A stretch of 64,000 bases of DNA from JBEIHX01 sp040381075 (GTDB taxonomy: Bacteria > Pseudomonadota > Alphaproteobacteria > Caulobacterales > Aquidulcibacteraceae), in contig JBEIHX010000020.1 of assembly GCA_040381075.1 (NCBI GenBank), positions 3,217 to 67,216 on the forward strand, written 5' to 3'. A program made the position numbers and the translations under genes. The stretch's first letter is position 1; every line of letters starts with the position of its first letter. The notes beneath the pieces are model-generated. The model ran no database searches and was not told the origin of the DNA. It saw only the letters and a program-made list of their open reading frames with translations. Positions 9,553 to 16,878 of the stretch are shown one piece after another.

Positions 9553-10338
9553 ATGATGCGAATCCTTGTGACCAATGATGACGGCGTGCACGCGCCAGGT
9601 TTGGCGATCCTGGAGCGTATCGCCCAGACCCTGTCACAGGATGTCTGGGTTGCGGCCCCTGAACTCGAACAGTCCGGGGCGTCGCGCGCGCTCACCATTT
9701 CAGATCCGATCCGGGTGCGCGAAGCCGGGCCAAAGCGCTTTGCGATTTCGGGAACCCCCACGGACTGCGTGCAACTTGCAGTGCTGGAGCTGATGGGGGG
9801 CGTTCGACCCGATCTTGTCCTGTCCGGCGTCAATGCCGGCCAGAACATCGCCGATGACGTCACCCTGTCAGGCACCATCGCCGGCGCCCTGCAGGGCATG
9901 ATGTTCGGCATTCCGTCCATCGCCCTCAGCCAGGCGAAGAACTTCCGTGCTCCCCAGTCGCTTCCCTGGGCGACCGCCGAGCATTTCGGTCCGGGCATCG
10001 TACGCCGTCTGGTGGAGATAGGCTGGCCACGCGACGTCGTGATGAACGTCAATTTTCCGGACCGCGAACCGGAGGACGTTGATGCGGTCGAAGTTACCCG
10101 TCAGGGCCATCGCGACGCCCGGATCGTCACGGCGGAGCGCCGCACTGATCCGCGCGGCAATGATTACTTCTGGTTCGGGTTTCAGGGGCGCCTGTCAAAC
10201 CCGCCGGAGGGCACCGATCTGCGGGCGATCTATGAGGGTCGCATTTCGGTGACTCCGCTGCACCTGGAACTCACACATCATGACACCCTGCACCAGCTGA
10301 AGGGCAAGCTTGGGGGCAGCCCGCCAGGCCCGCGATGA
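9553..10338 (+). CDS. surE: 5'/3'-nucleotidase SurE
   Basis: A 261-residue SurE, a metal-dependent phosphatase acting on nucleoside monophosphates and part of the stationary-phase survival set. The N-terminal TNDDG (Asp9, Asp10) binds the metal, followed by APELEQSGASRALT, GTPTDCV, SGVNAGQNIADDV and SGTIAGALQG, all family signatures. The start may be this ATG or the next codon, also ATG. In many proteobacteria surE lies next to pcm and nlpD; here neither neighbour is present. Confidence 0.95.
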   Translation: MMRILVTNDDGVHAPGLAILERIAQTLSQDVWVAAPELEQSGASRALTISDPIRVREAGPKRFAISGTPTDCVQLAVLELMGGVRPDLVLSGVNAGQNIADDVTLSGTIAGALQGMMFGIPSIALSQAKNFRAPQSLPWATAEHFGPGIVRRLVEIGWPRDVVMNVNFPDREPEDVDAVEVTRQGHRDARIVTAERRTDPRGNDYFWFGFQGRLSNPPEGTDLRAIYEGRISVTPLHLELTHHDTLHQLKGKLGGSPPGPR

Positions 10339-10506
10339 CCCTGGCGGCGCGACGTCTGCTCTCACCCCGGCCGCGCCGTCACCCGGAGCGGCCCCCAATG
10401 CCGCTGCCAGCTCCCGGGCCCACCCGTGACCGGCCAGGTCCTGATCGGTTCCGTTGTGACCGGCCCGAATCCCGACTGCTCCAGGTCCAGGCTCAGACCG
10501 CAGAGC

Positions 10507-10533
10507 AGCTCTCGATGCAGCTCTCGATGCAGG
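10507..10533. repeat. Two-copy 12-bp direct repeat
   Basis: CAGCTCTCGATG occurs twice in tandem with a trailing CAG, in the short intergenic region between surE and the S46 peptidase gene. Confidence 0.6.
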
Positions 10534-10559
10534 TCACGTCACTGCAGCACCAACGCGCC

Positions 10560-10596
10560 CGCAACCGGCGCGGCCCACCCGCCGCGCGCGGTTGCG
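10560..10596. terminator. Strong GC hairpin between convergent genes
   Basis: Arms CGCAACCGGCGCGGC and GCCGCGCGCGGTTGCG pair over 15 bp with a one-base bulge and a six-base loop. It sits between the 3' ends of surE (plus) and the S46 peptidase gene (minus), where a bidirectional terminator is expected. No T-tract follows on either side, so intrinsic termination is uncertain. Confidence 0.5.
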
Positions 10597-10603
10597 GCCA
10601 GCC

Positions 10604-12673
10604 TCAGCCGTCCGCCTCCACTTCGTCGATCAGACGGTGCGCGCCATAGACCTTGCGCAGCGCCTCTGAGATCGCCGGCGTCAGCACGGTGACAGCCCGG
10701 TTGATCCGGGCGTCGTAGCCGTAATCGCCGCCGAGCGAGTGGATGTTGCCGTCGAATATGGCGCCGACCACGCGGCCCTCACGGTCGATCGCCGGCGAGC
10801 CGGAGTTGCCGCCGATGATGTCGTTGCTGCTCGACATATTGAACGGCGTATCGAGCGCAAGGCGCGGTTTGGCGTCCAGCCAGCGCTGCGGCAGCTCGAA
10901 GGGATAGGCCCCGGTCGCCCGCTCGAACAGCCCGCCAAGGCGCGTGAAGGCAGGAGTCGTGCGGCCCTGATAGATCCATCCCTCAGCCGCGCCGTAGGTC
11001 AGCCGCAAGGTGAACGTTGCGTCAGGGTAGACCGCCGCGCCGAGCAGCCGGAACCGCACCTGGGCAATGCGCTCGGCCGCCGCAGCCATTGGCCCGGCCA
11101 CCCGCGTTTCAAACGCCGCCTGCACCGCCCGCGCATCCGGGTCGATGGCGCGCGCAAAGCGGATCAGCGGGTCATCCGACGCCGCAATCGCGGCGGCGCC
11201 GCCGTCCCACAGCGCCTTGCGTACGGCGGGATCAGCGAGTTTTGTGCCAGCGATGAGGCGCTGGGCGAGCGCTTCGGGGCTGTCCCTGCCAAGCAAACGC
11301 TGCACGGCGGGATCATCTACCGTCATCAGTTCGCGCGCCTGAGCAAGCCACAGCTCAAGACCGATCCGTTCCATGCCCGGATAGACCGGAACCGCCTCGA
11401 GGATGGCGCGTGCGGTCGATTCCAGGCGCGAATCCGTAAACTGCGGCAGGCGCTCCGCATTCGGCTTCGTGCGCTCCTCGGCGGCGCGCACCAGGGTGCG
11501 CGCATAGCCGAACAGGGTGGAGATTGAGCCGGCGCGCGCCTCGAGCATGTCGTGTGCGATAAACAGCTCCTCATTCGCCTCGACCGCCCTTGCCATATCC
11601 GCCCACGGATCGCCCACTTCGCGTCTCAGGCGCGCATTGCTGCGCAGGGCGGCGACAAGACGATCCTCCTCAGCCCGCTTCGCCGCCATGAACGCAGGAT
11701 CGGAGAGGGCGCGCCATCGGCCCTGGAACGCCTTGTAGCTGTTCTCCACCGAGAAGATCAGATCTGCAGAGTGCCGCCGGTTCTCTTCCGAAAGCTTGGC
11801 GTACTCATAAAGACGTCCTCGCAGTTGCGCCCGGATCAGCTGTCGGGTCGGAATGACCCAATCACGGTCAAGTGCGAGCTGGTCCTGTGTCTTCAGCCGC
11901 CCGGTCGACCCAGGATTGCCCGCGATCAGGACAGCTTCGCCTTCAGACGGCGCGTCCCTGCGCCATCCCAGATGAATCGGCGTTGCAGCCGGCGCCCCGT
12001 TTTCGTAGAGCCGCAGGAAAGCTGCATCCAGATTGAAACGCGGGAAATTGAAATTGTCCGGGTCCCCGCCGAAGAATCCGATCGCCTGCTCAGGGGTGAA
12101 GGCCAGGCGAACATCGGAGTATTTTCTGTAGACATAGAGCTTGAACTGACCGCCGCGGTACAGGTCGACGACTTCGCAGCGGTTGATCGGCCGCTCGGCG
12201 CAGGCTTCCTTCTCGATGGTGGCGATTTCCCCATCGCGCGCCTTGGCCGCATTTGCAGGGCCAGCCTTGGCCATGGCGTCGCGCACGCGCGCAGTGACGT
12301 CACTGATCGAGGCCAGAATGTCCGCCTCGACGCCCGGACAGACTTTTTCGTCCTCGCGCGCCATGGCGGTGAACCCGTTCTTGACAAGATCGGTCTGTGG
12401 GTTCGACAGGTCGCCTGCGCATCCCACAACGCAGTGCCAGTTGGTCAGGACAAGACCCTCCTTCGACACAACCGAGGCGGAGCAGCCGCTCGACAGGCGC
12501 ACCGCCGCCCCCTGGACGCGATCAAGCCATGCCTGGTCGGGCGCCCAGCCGAACTGTTTCGCCATCGCGGCCCTTGGAAAGGCGTCAAACGTCCACATGC
12601 CCTCCGCCGCCCGCGCCGGGGCGAGAAAAAGGAGCGCCAGCGCGGCCGCGCCGGCCAACCGTTGCTTCGTCAT
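10604..12673 (-). CDS. Dipeptidyl peptidase, S46 family (DPP7/DPP11-like)
   Basis: A 689-residue exported serine exopeptidase of family S46, which releases dipeptides from N-termini in the periplasm. A signal peptide ends near ARAAEG (residue 21-25), followed by EGMWTFD typical of the family. The catalytic His is in VLTNWHCV (His80), where many members have TNHHC, and the nucleophile Ser624 is in IGGNSGSPAID. FDGNIHSLGGDYGYD near the end also fits S46. The start chosen follows AAAGGAAAGG; eleven codons upstream remain open. Amino-acid specificity (hydrophobic or acidic P1) cannot be assigned here. It is monocistronic. Confidence 0.9.
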   Translation of the reverse strand: MTKQRLAGAAALALLFLAPARAAEGMWTFDAFPRAAMAKQFGWAPDQAWLDRVQGAAVRLSSGCSASVVSKEGLVLTNWHCVVGCAGDLSNPQTDLVKNGFTAMAREDEKVCPGVEADILASISDVTARVRDAMAKAGPANAAKARDGEIATIEKEACAERPINRCEVVDLYRGGQFKLYVYRKYSDVRLAFTPEQAIGFFGGDPDNFNFPRFNLDAAFLRLYENGAPAATPIHLGWRRDAPSEGEAVLIAGNPGSTGRLKTQDQLALDRDWVIPTRQLIRAQLRGRLYEYAKLSEENRRHSADLIFSVENSYKAFQGRWRALSDPAFMAAKRAEEDRLVAALRSNARLRREVGDPWADMARAVEANEELFIAHDMLEARAGSISTLFGYARTLVRAAEERTKPNAERLPQFTDSRLESTARAILEAVPVYPGMERIGLELWLAQARELMTVDDPAVQRLLGRDSPEALAQRLIAGTKLADPAVRKALWDGGAAAIAASDDPLIRFARAIDPDARAVQAAFETRVAGPMAAAAERIAQVRFRLLGAAVYPDATFTLRLTYGAAEGWIYQGRTTPAFTRLGGLFERATGAYPFELPQRWLDAKPRLALDTPFNMSSSNDIIGGNSGSPAIDREGRVVGAIFDGNIHSLGGDYGYDARINRAVTVLTPAISEALRKVYGAHRLIDEVEADG

Positions 12674-12958
12674 GCAGCCTTTCCTTTCAACAGACATAGT
12701 CGACACCAGACCTCCCTGCGGCCCGCGCTGGGGTCTGGTGATCCCACTGGCACTCTAGCCGACCATGCGCCAGGAGAAAGGCCCGATGCTGGAGATGACG
12801 CCGGTGTGCGGGTCGGCTGGCGCCGGTGGCTGGCCGCTCCTGGTGATTGGCCGCTCCTGGTGATTGGTTGGTCCGTGGTGATGAAAGTCGCGCCGCAGCC
12901 CTAGACGCCCCCTGCGACCTGGGCGGGCAGGCAGGGGCGCCCCAGGCCGACGGCCGCC
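12674..12958. other. Intergenic region between two minus-strand genes
   Basis: It holds a 17-bp direct repeat (listed separately). No gene is recognised. It should contain the promoter of the S46 peptidase gene, but no clear -35/-10 pair is seen. Confidence 0.4.
12832..12865. repeat. Two-copy 17-bp direct repeat
   Basis: GGCCGCTCCTGGTGATT is repeated exactly in tandem in non-coding sequence. The unit length equals that of the array at 16677-16761, although the sequences differ. Confidence 0.75.
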
Positions 12959-13450
12959 TCAAGCATCGGCGGGGGTGGCGGGCGCACCGGCCCCCTCAAG
13001 ACGCCAGCCGGTCTGGCGATGCGCCTCGGCCAGCGCGATCGCGCCGGCCATCGCGACATTGAGTGAGCGGGCGCCCGGAGCCAGCGGGATCACGACGCGG
13101 GCGTCGGCTGCTGCATGAACCGCCTCTGGAACACCGGCGCTCTCGCGTCCAAGCAGCAGCAGATCGTGCGGCGCAAATGTGAAGGCGTCGAGCCGGGTCG
13201 CGCCGCGCGTCGTCAGCAGCACCAGGCGGCCGGAGGCGCGCTCGGGGGCAGCCAGGAAGGCGGCCCACGAATCATGGCGCGCGACGCGCGCGATGCCCCC
13301 GTAATCGAGCGCGGCCCGCCTCAAAGCCCTGTCCGTCAGGGGGAAGCCGCAGGGCTCAATGATGTGCAGCGGCGTGGCGAAACAGGCCGCCAATCGGGTG
13401 AGTGCGCCCACATTCTGTGGGATATCGGGCTGATAGGCGATCAGCTGCAT
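12959..13450 (-). CDS. trmL: tRNA (cytidine/uridine-34 2'-O)-methyltransferase TrmL
   Basis: A 163-residue SPOUT-fold (SpoU) enzyme that 2'-O-methylates the wobble nucleotide of leucine tRNAs using S-adenosylmethionine. The trefoil-knot motifs are present: PQNVGALTRLAACF near the N-terminus, LLLGRESAGVP in the middle and RSLNVAMAGAIALAEAHRQ at the end. Length is typical. It is transcribed divergently from the cytochrome bc1 operon, with about 145 bases between them. Confidence 0.93.
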   Translation of the reverse strand: MQLIAYQPDIPQNVGALTRLAACFATPLHIIEPCGFPLTDRALRRAALDYGGIARVARHDSWAAFLAAPERASGRLVLLTTRGATRLDAFTFAPHDLLLLGRESAGVPEAVHAAADARVVIPLAPGARSLNVAMAGAIALAEAHRQTGWRLEGAGAPATPADA

Positions 13451-13595
13451 CGGCGGCTCATCTGCATTGCGGGGGTGTTTCTTGCAAAGTCCTGCTTGCG
13501 AACCAGATTAGCTTACAGCACAACTCCGCCGGTTTCGCTGCGGCGCGCCGCCCGTGTGCGGGCCGCGGGGCGGGGGCCTTATCGGGGGTTTTCAC

Positions 13596-14153
13596 GTGGC
13601 TGACACCAAAGCCGATGGTGTGGGCGCGCCGGCCGAGCCGTCGCGACGCGACTTTATCCATATCGCCGCTGCGGCGGTGGGCGCAGGCGGTGCGGCAGCC
13701 CTGGCGTGGCCGTTCATCGATCAGATGAATCCTGCAGCCGACACGCGGGCGCTGGCGTCCGTCGAGATCGACATGTCCAAAGCCGAGCTCGGCAGTCAGA
13801 TCTCCGTGCTGTGGCGCGGCCGGCCGATCTTCGTGCGTCACCGCACCCCGGAACAGATCGCCGCGGCCGCCCAGGACGACGCTGCAGTATTGCGCGATCC
13901 GCAGACCGACGCCCAGCGGCTGATCGCCGGGCCCGACGGCCAGCTGAAGCCGGAATATCTTGTTCTTGTCGGCGTGTGCACGCACCTGGGGTGCGTGCCG
14001 CTCGTCAATGAAGGCGACTACAAAGGGTGGTTCTGCCCCTGCCACGGCTCGCACTACGATGTGTCGGGCCGCATCCGCAAAGGCCCGGCGCCGAAGAACC
14101 TGGAAGTGCCGCCGTACGCCTATGTCTCCGACACTGTGATCAAAGTGGGCTGA
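13596..14153 (+). CDS. petA: Cytochrome bc1 Rieske iron-sulfur subunit
   Basis: A 185-residue Rieske protein, the membrane-anchored 2Fe-2S subunit that takes electrons from ubiquinol in complex III. A twin-arginine-type N-terminus (SRRDFIHIAAAAVG) forms the anchor. The cluster ligands are CTHLGC (Cys128, His130) and CPCHGS (Cys147, His150), with Cys133 and Cys149 as the disulfide pair. The GTG start is chosen because GGGGG precedes it by 7 bases and the protein begins in family style; an ATG 14 codons earlier is possible. It opens the operon petA-petB-petC. Confidence 0.95.
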   Translation: MADTKADGVGAPAEPSRRDFIHIAAAAVGAGGAAALAWPFIDQMNPAADTRALASVEIDMSKAELGSQISVLWRGRPIFVRHRTPEQIAAAAQDDAAVLRDPQTDAQRLIAGPDGQLKPEYLVLVGVCTHLGCVPLVNEGDYKGWFCPCHGSHYDVSGRIRKGPAPKNLEVPPYAYVSDTVIKVG

Positions 14154-14157
14154 ACCG

Positions 14158-15468
14158 ATGAGCGGACCTTCGACCTACAATCCCAAGAGCGGCTTCGAGC
14201 GGTGGCTCGATTCGCGTTTGCCGATCGTGCGTCTGATGCACGACTCCTTTGTCGATTTCCCGACGCCCAAGAACCTCAACTATTGGTATACGTTCGGGGG
14301 CATTCTGGCTGTCTGCCTCGTCTGCCAGATCCTGACCGGCGTGGTGCTCGCCATGCACTACGTGCCCCATGTCGACCACGCCTTCGCCAGTGTGCAGCGC
14401 ATCCAGCGCGATGTGCCCTATGGATGGCTGATCCAGTCCATCCACTTCAACGGCGCCTCGATGTTCTTCCTGGCTGTCTACATCCACATGTTCCGGGGGC
14501 TCTATTACGGGTCCTACAAGGCGCCCCGGGAGATCCTCTGGATCATTGGTGTCCTGATCTTCATCCTTATGATTGCGACGGCCTTCCTCGGCTACACGCT
14601 GCCCTGGGGGCAGATGTCGTTCTGGGGCGCCACGGTGATCACCAACCTGCTGGGCGCTGTGCCGTTTGTCGGTGAAAGCATTGCCAAGTGGCTGTGGGGC
14701 GGCTTCTCGGTCGACAACGCCACGCTCAACCGCTTCTTCTCGCTGCACTACCTGCTGCCGTTCCTGATCGCCGGCCTGGTCATCCTGCATGTGTGGGCCC
14801 TGCACGTGCCCGGCAACAACAACCCGACCGGGGTCGACGTGAAGAACGTCAAGCAGGACACCGTTCCTTTCCACCCCTACTACACGGTGAAGGATGCTTT
14901 CGCGATCGTGCTGTTCTTGATGCTGTTCGCGCTCTTCGTGTTCTACATGCCGCTAATGCTCGGCCATGCGGACAACTCGATCCCGGCCGATCCGCTGGTG
15001 ACGCCAAGCCACATCGTGCCGGAGTGGTATCTGCTTCCCTTCTACGGCATCCTGCGGGCGATCCCGGACAAACTCGGCGGCGTGATCGCGATGTTCGGCT
15101 CACTTCTGGTGTTGTTCGCGCTGCCCTGGCTCGATACGTCGCGGGTGCGTTCGTTGCGCTATCGCCCGCTGGCCCAGCAGTTCTTCGTGATCTTCTTTTT
15201 CACCTGCATCCTGCTTGGCCTGTGCGGCGCGAAGCTGCCGAACGATCCGGTGATCCCTGGCCTCGACAGCCCCATGGTGATGGACGAGAAACTCAATTCC
15301 TATCTGTGGCTGTCACGGGTTTTGACCCTCTATTATTTCGCTTACTTCCTCGCAATTCTGCCAGTTCTCGGCCTTGTCGAGAAACCCAAGGAAACGCCGC
15401 CGTCAATCGCGGACTCGGTGTTGAAGCGAAAGCCGCCTCAGCAGGCGCAACCGGTTGCGGCGGAGTGA
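14158..15468 (+). CDS. petB: Cytochrome b of the bc1 complex
   Basis: A 436-residue polytopic membrane protein carrying the two b hemes and both quinone sites of complex III. The N-terminal half has the heme-binding histidines in the HYVPHVDHAF and ASMFFLAVYIHMFRG segments and in LHYLLPF...LHVWALHVPG. The C-terminal half has the Qo-site PEWY motif (HIVPEWYLLPFY). At this length it carries the full cytochrome b plus the C-terminal helices of the alphaproteobacterial form. It starts 4 bases after petA ends. Confidence 0.97.
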   Translation: MSGPSTYNPKSGFERWLDSRLPIVRLMHDSFVDFPTPKNLNYWYTFGGILAVCLVCQILTGVVLAMHYVPHVDHAFASVQRIQRDVPYGWLIQSIHFNGASMFFLAVYIHMFRGLYYGSYKAPREILWIIGVLIFILMIATAFLGYTLPWGQMSFWGATVITNLLGAVPFVGESIAKWLWGGFSVDNATLNRFFSLHYLLPFLIAGLVILHVWALHVPGNNNPTGVDVKNVKQDTVPFHPYYTVKDAFAIVLFLMLFALFVFYMPLMLGHADNSIPADPLVTPSHIVPEWYLLPFYGILRAIPDKLGGVIAMFGSLLVLFALPWLDTSRVRSLRYRPLAQQFFVIFFFTCILLGLCGAKLPNDPVIPGLDSPMVMDEKLNSYLWLSRVLTLYYFAYFLAILPVLGLVEKPKETPPSIADSVLKRKPPQQAQPVAAE

Positions 15469-15473
15469 ACGTC

Positions 15474-16421
15474 ATGATGCGTCGATTTGTTTTGCCGCTC
15501 TCGGCCGCCGTCTCAGCGGTCGCAGCCTCCTCGCTGCTCCTGGTCGCGCCGGCCCACGCGGCCGGCAAGGCCAAGGAGCCGCGCCATGTCCACTTCCACT
15601 TTGAGGAACCTTTCGGCGGCTATGACATCGCCGCCGTTCAACGTGGATTCCAGGTCTACCGGGAGGTCTGCTCGGCCTGCCATTCCATGAACCATCTCCA
15701 CTACCGCAACATCGCCGAACCTGGCGGCCCGTTCCATGCCGTGCGCGAGATGAACAAGGATGGCGTCGAGGAGATCAAGCTCGGCTCCGGTCATGGCAAG
15801 CCCGTCGACCCGAATGAGAATCCCTGGGCGCGCGCCGTGTCGTCCGAATGGGACCTCATCGGCAATGTGTACGATTACAACGGCGAGTGCGCCGGTGAGG
15901 AACCGCCACCTGCCTGCCGCAAGGGGCGTCCCTCTGACAAGTTCCGCCCGCCCTATCCCAATACGGATGAGGCGCGCCTGGCCAATGGCGGCGCCCTGCC
16001 GCCTGACCTCTCTGTGATCGTCAAAGCGCGCCACCACGGCGCGCATTACATCTACTCCCTGCTGTCTGGCTATCCTGAGCAGGACCCTGCCGGCCTCGAG
16101 GTGCCCCCGGGCAAGTACTACAATCCCTACTTCCCTGGCGACCTGTCTGCTTTCTGGACAGGTGACCCAAAGCAGGTGCCCAAGGGCGGTTTCATCGCCA
16201 TGGGGCCGCAATTGCCCGACGATCGCGTCGCCTATGCGGACGGCACGGTGGCGACCACCGATCAGATGTCGAAAGACATTGCGGAATTTCTGGCGTGGGC
16301 GTCTGAGCCCAAACTTGAAATCCGCCGCCAGGTCGGACTGATGGTCATGATCTACCTGGGCATCCTGGCTGGCCTCCTCTGGTTCAGCTACAAGCAGATC
16401 TGGCGTAACGTAGAGCACTAA
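15474..16421 (+). CDS. petC: Cytochrome c1 of the bc1 complex
   Basis: A 315-residue periplasmic, membrane-anchored c-type cytochrome that passes electrons from the Rieske protein to soluble cytochrome c. The signal peptide ends at AHA (about residue 29). The heme c motif CSACH is at residues 66-70. A Met in the FIAMGPQLPD segment is a likely sixth heme ligand, and a C-terminal helix (VGLMVMIYLGILAGLLWF) anchors it. It is the last gene of the operon, 5 bases after petB. Confidence 0.96.
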   Translation: MMRRFVLPLSAAVSAVAASSLLLVAPAHAAGKAKEPRHVHFHFEEPFGGYDIAAVQRGFQVYREVCSACHSMNHLHYRNIAEPGGPFHAVREMNKDGVEEIKLGSGHGKPVDPNENPWARAVSSEWDLIGNVYDYNGECAGEEPPPACRKGRPSDKFRPPYPNTDEARLANGGALPPDLSVIVKARHHGAHYIYSLLSGYPEQDPAGLEVPPGKYYNPYFPGDLSAFWTGDPKQVPKGGFIAMGPQLPDDRVAYADGTVATTDQMSKDIAEFLAWASEPKLEIRRQVGLMVMIYLGILAGLLWFSYKQIWRNVEH

Positions 16422-16554
16422 CGGGTCCTGTCACCGGGGCTCCCAGCCGGGGGCGCCCACCAGACAGTCAGCCGCCCTTGGAGCCGCGTCGTGACAGGAG
16501 CGGCCTGTCCGGTTGGCTGCTCTGGCGGGGTGGCCTGGATGCGGCTGGTTCACC

Positions 16555-16635
16555 GCGGCGCGTCGACTGCGGCGCTTTTACCCGTGCGCGTTGACTGATG
16601 CGCGTTTACTGCGGCGCGTTGACTGCTGCGACTGG
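16555..16635. repeat. Imperfect GCGCGTTGACTG repeats
   Basis: At least four degenerate copies of a unit like TGCGGCGCGTTGACTG occur in 80 bases, some with TTTACTG or TCGACTG variants. The spacing is irregular (about 15-24 bp). Confidence 0.55.
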
Positions 16636-16676
16636 AGCCAGGATGGCCGACGCGGAAGCCGCGGTGCGGGCGCTGT

Positions 16677-16761
16677 CCTTTGGTCCAGATGCGCCTTTGG
16701 TCCAAATGCGCCTTTGGTCCAAATGCGCCTTTGGTCCAAATGCGCCTTTGGTTCAGATGCG
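16677..16761. repeat. Five-copy 17-bp array of TTTGGnCCAAA palindromes
   Basis: Five head-to-tail copies of CCTTTGGTCCAAATGCG occur without gaps. The three central copies are identical; the first has CAG and the last TCAG in place of CAA. In the central copies TTTGG-T-CCAAA is an 11-base perfect inverted repeat. The period of 17 bp (about 1.6 helical turns) and the position, 118 bp before the AceE-like gene, would allow binding by a protein, but a neutral minisatellite is equally possible. Confidence 0.85.
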
Positions 16762-16878
16762 GGCCGCTTCGCCGCGGATCTCCGCTCGCGGCGGGTGCTG
16801 CGGCGGGCGTCACGCGGTTGGGCCCCGGCAGCGCGCAAAGGGCCTGCCTTTTTCCCCAGCATCAGGTAGTTGTACCCC

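Larger units (their letters stand above)
16422..16878. other. Repeat-rich intergenic region
   Basis: No gene is recognised. The first part (about 16555-16635) has several imperfect GCGCGTTGACTG-type repeats. The second part holds the five-copy 17-bp array listed separately. A promoter for the downstream AceE-like gene is expected but not recognisable. Confidence 0.5.

Noticed and set aside
11552..12904. 450-codon plus-strand open frame antisense to the S46 peptidase gene
   Set aside because: It is the shadow of a well-supported gene in high-GC sequence, has no family resemblance and no convincing ribosome binding site.
16677..16761. CRISPR array
   Set aside because: The repeats are only 17 bp and contiguous without spacers, and no cas gene is in the window.
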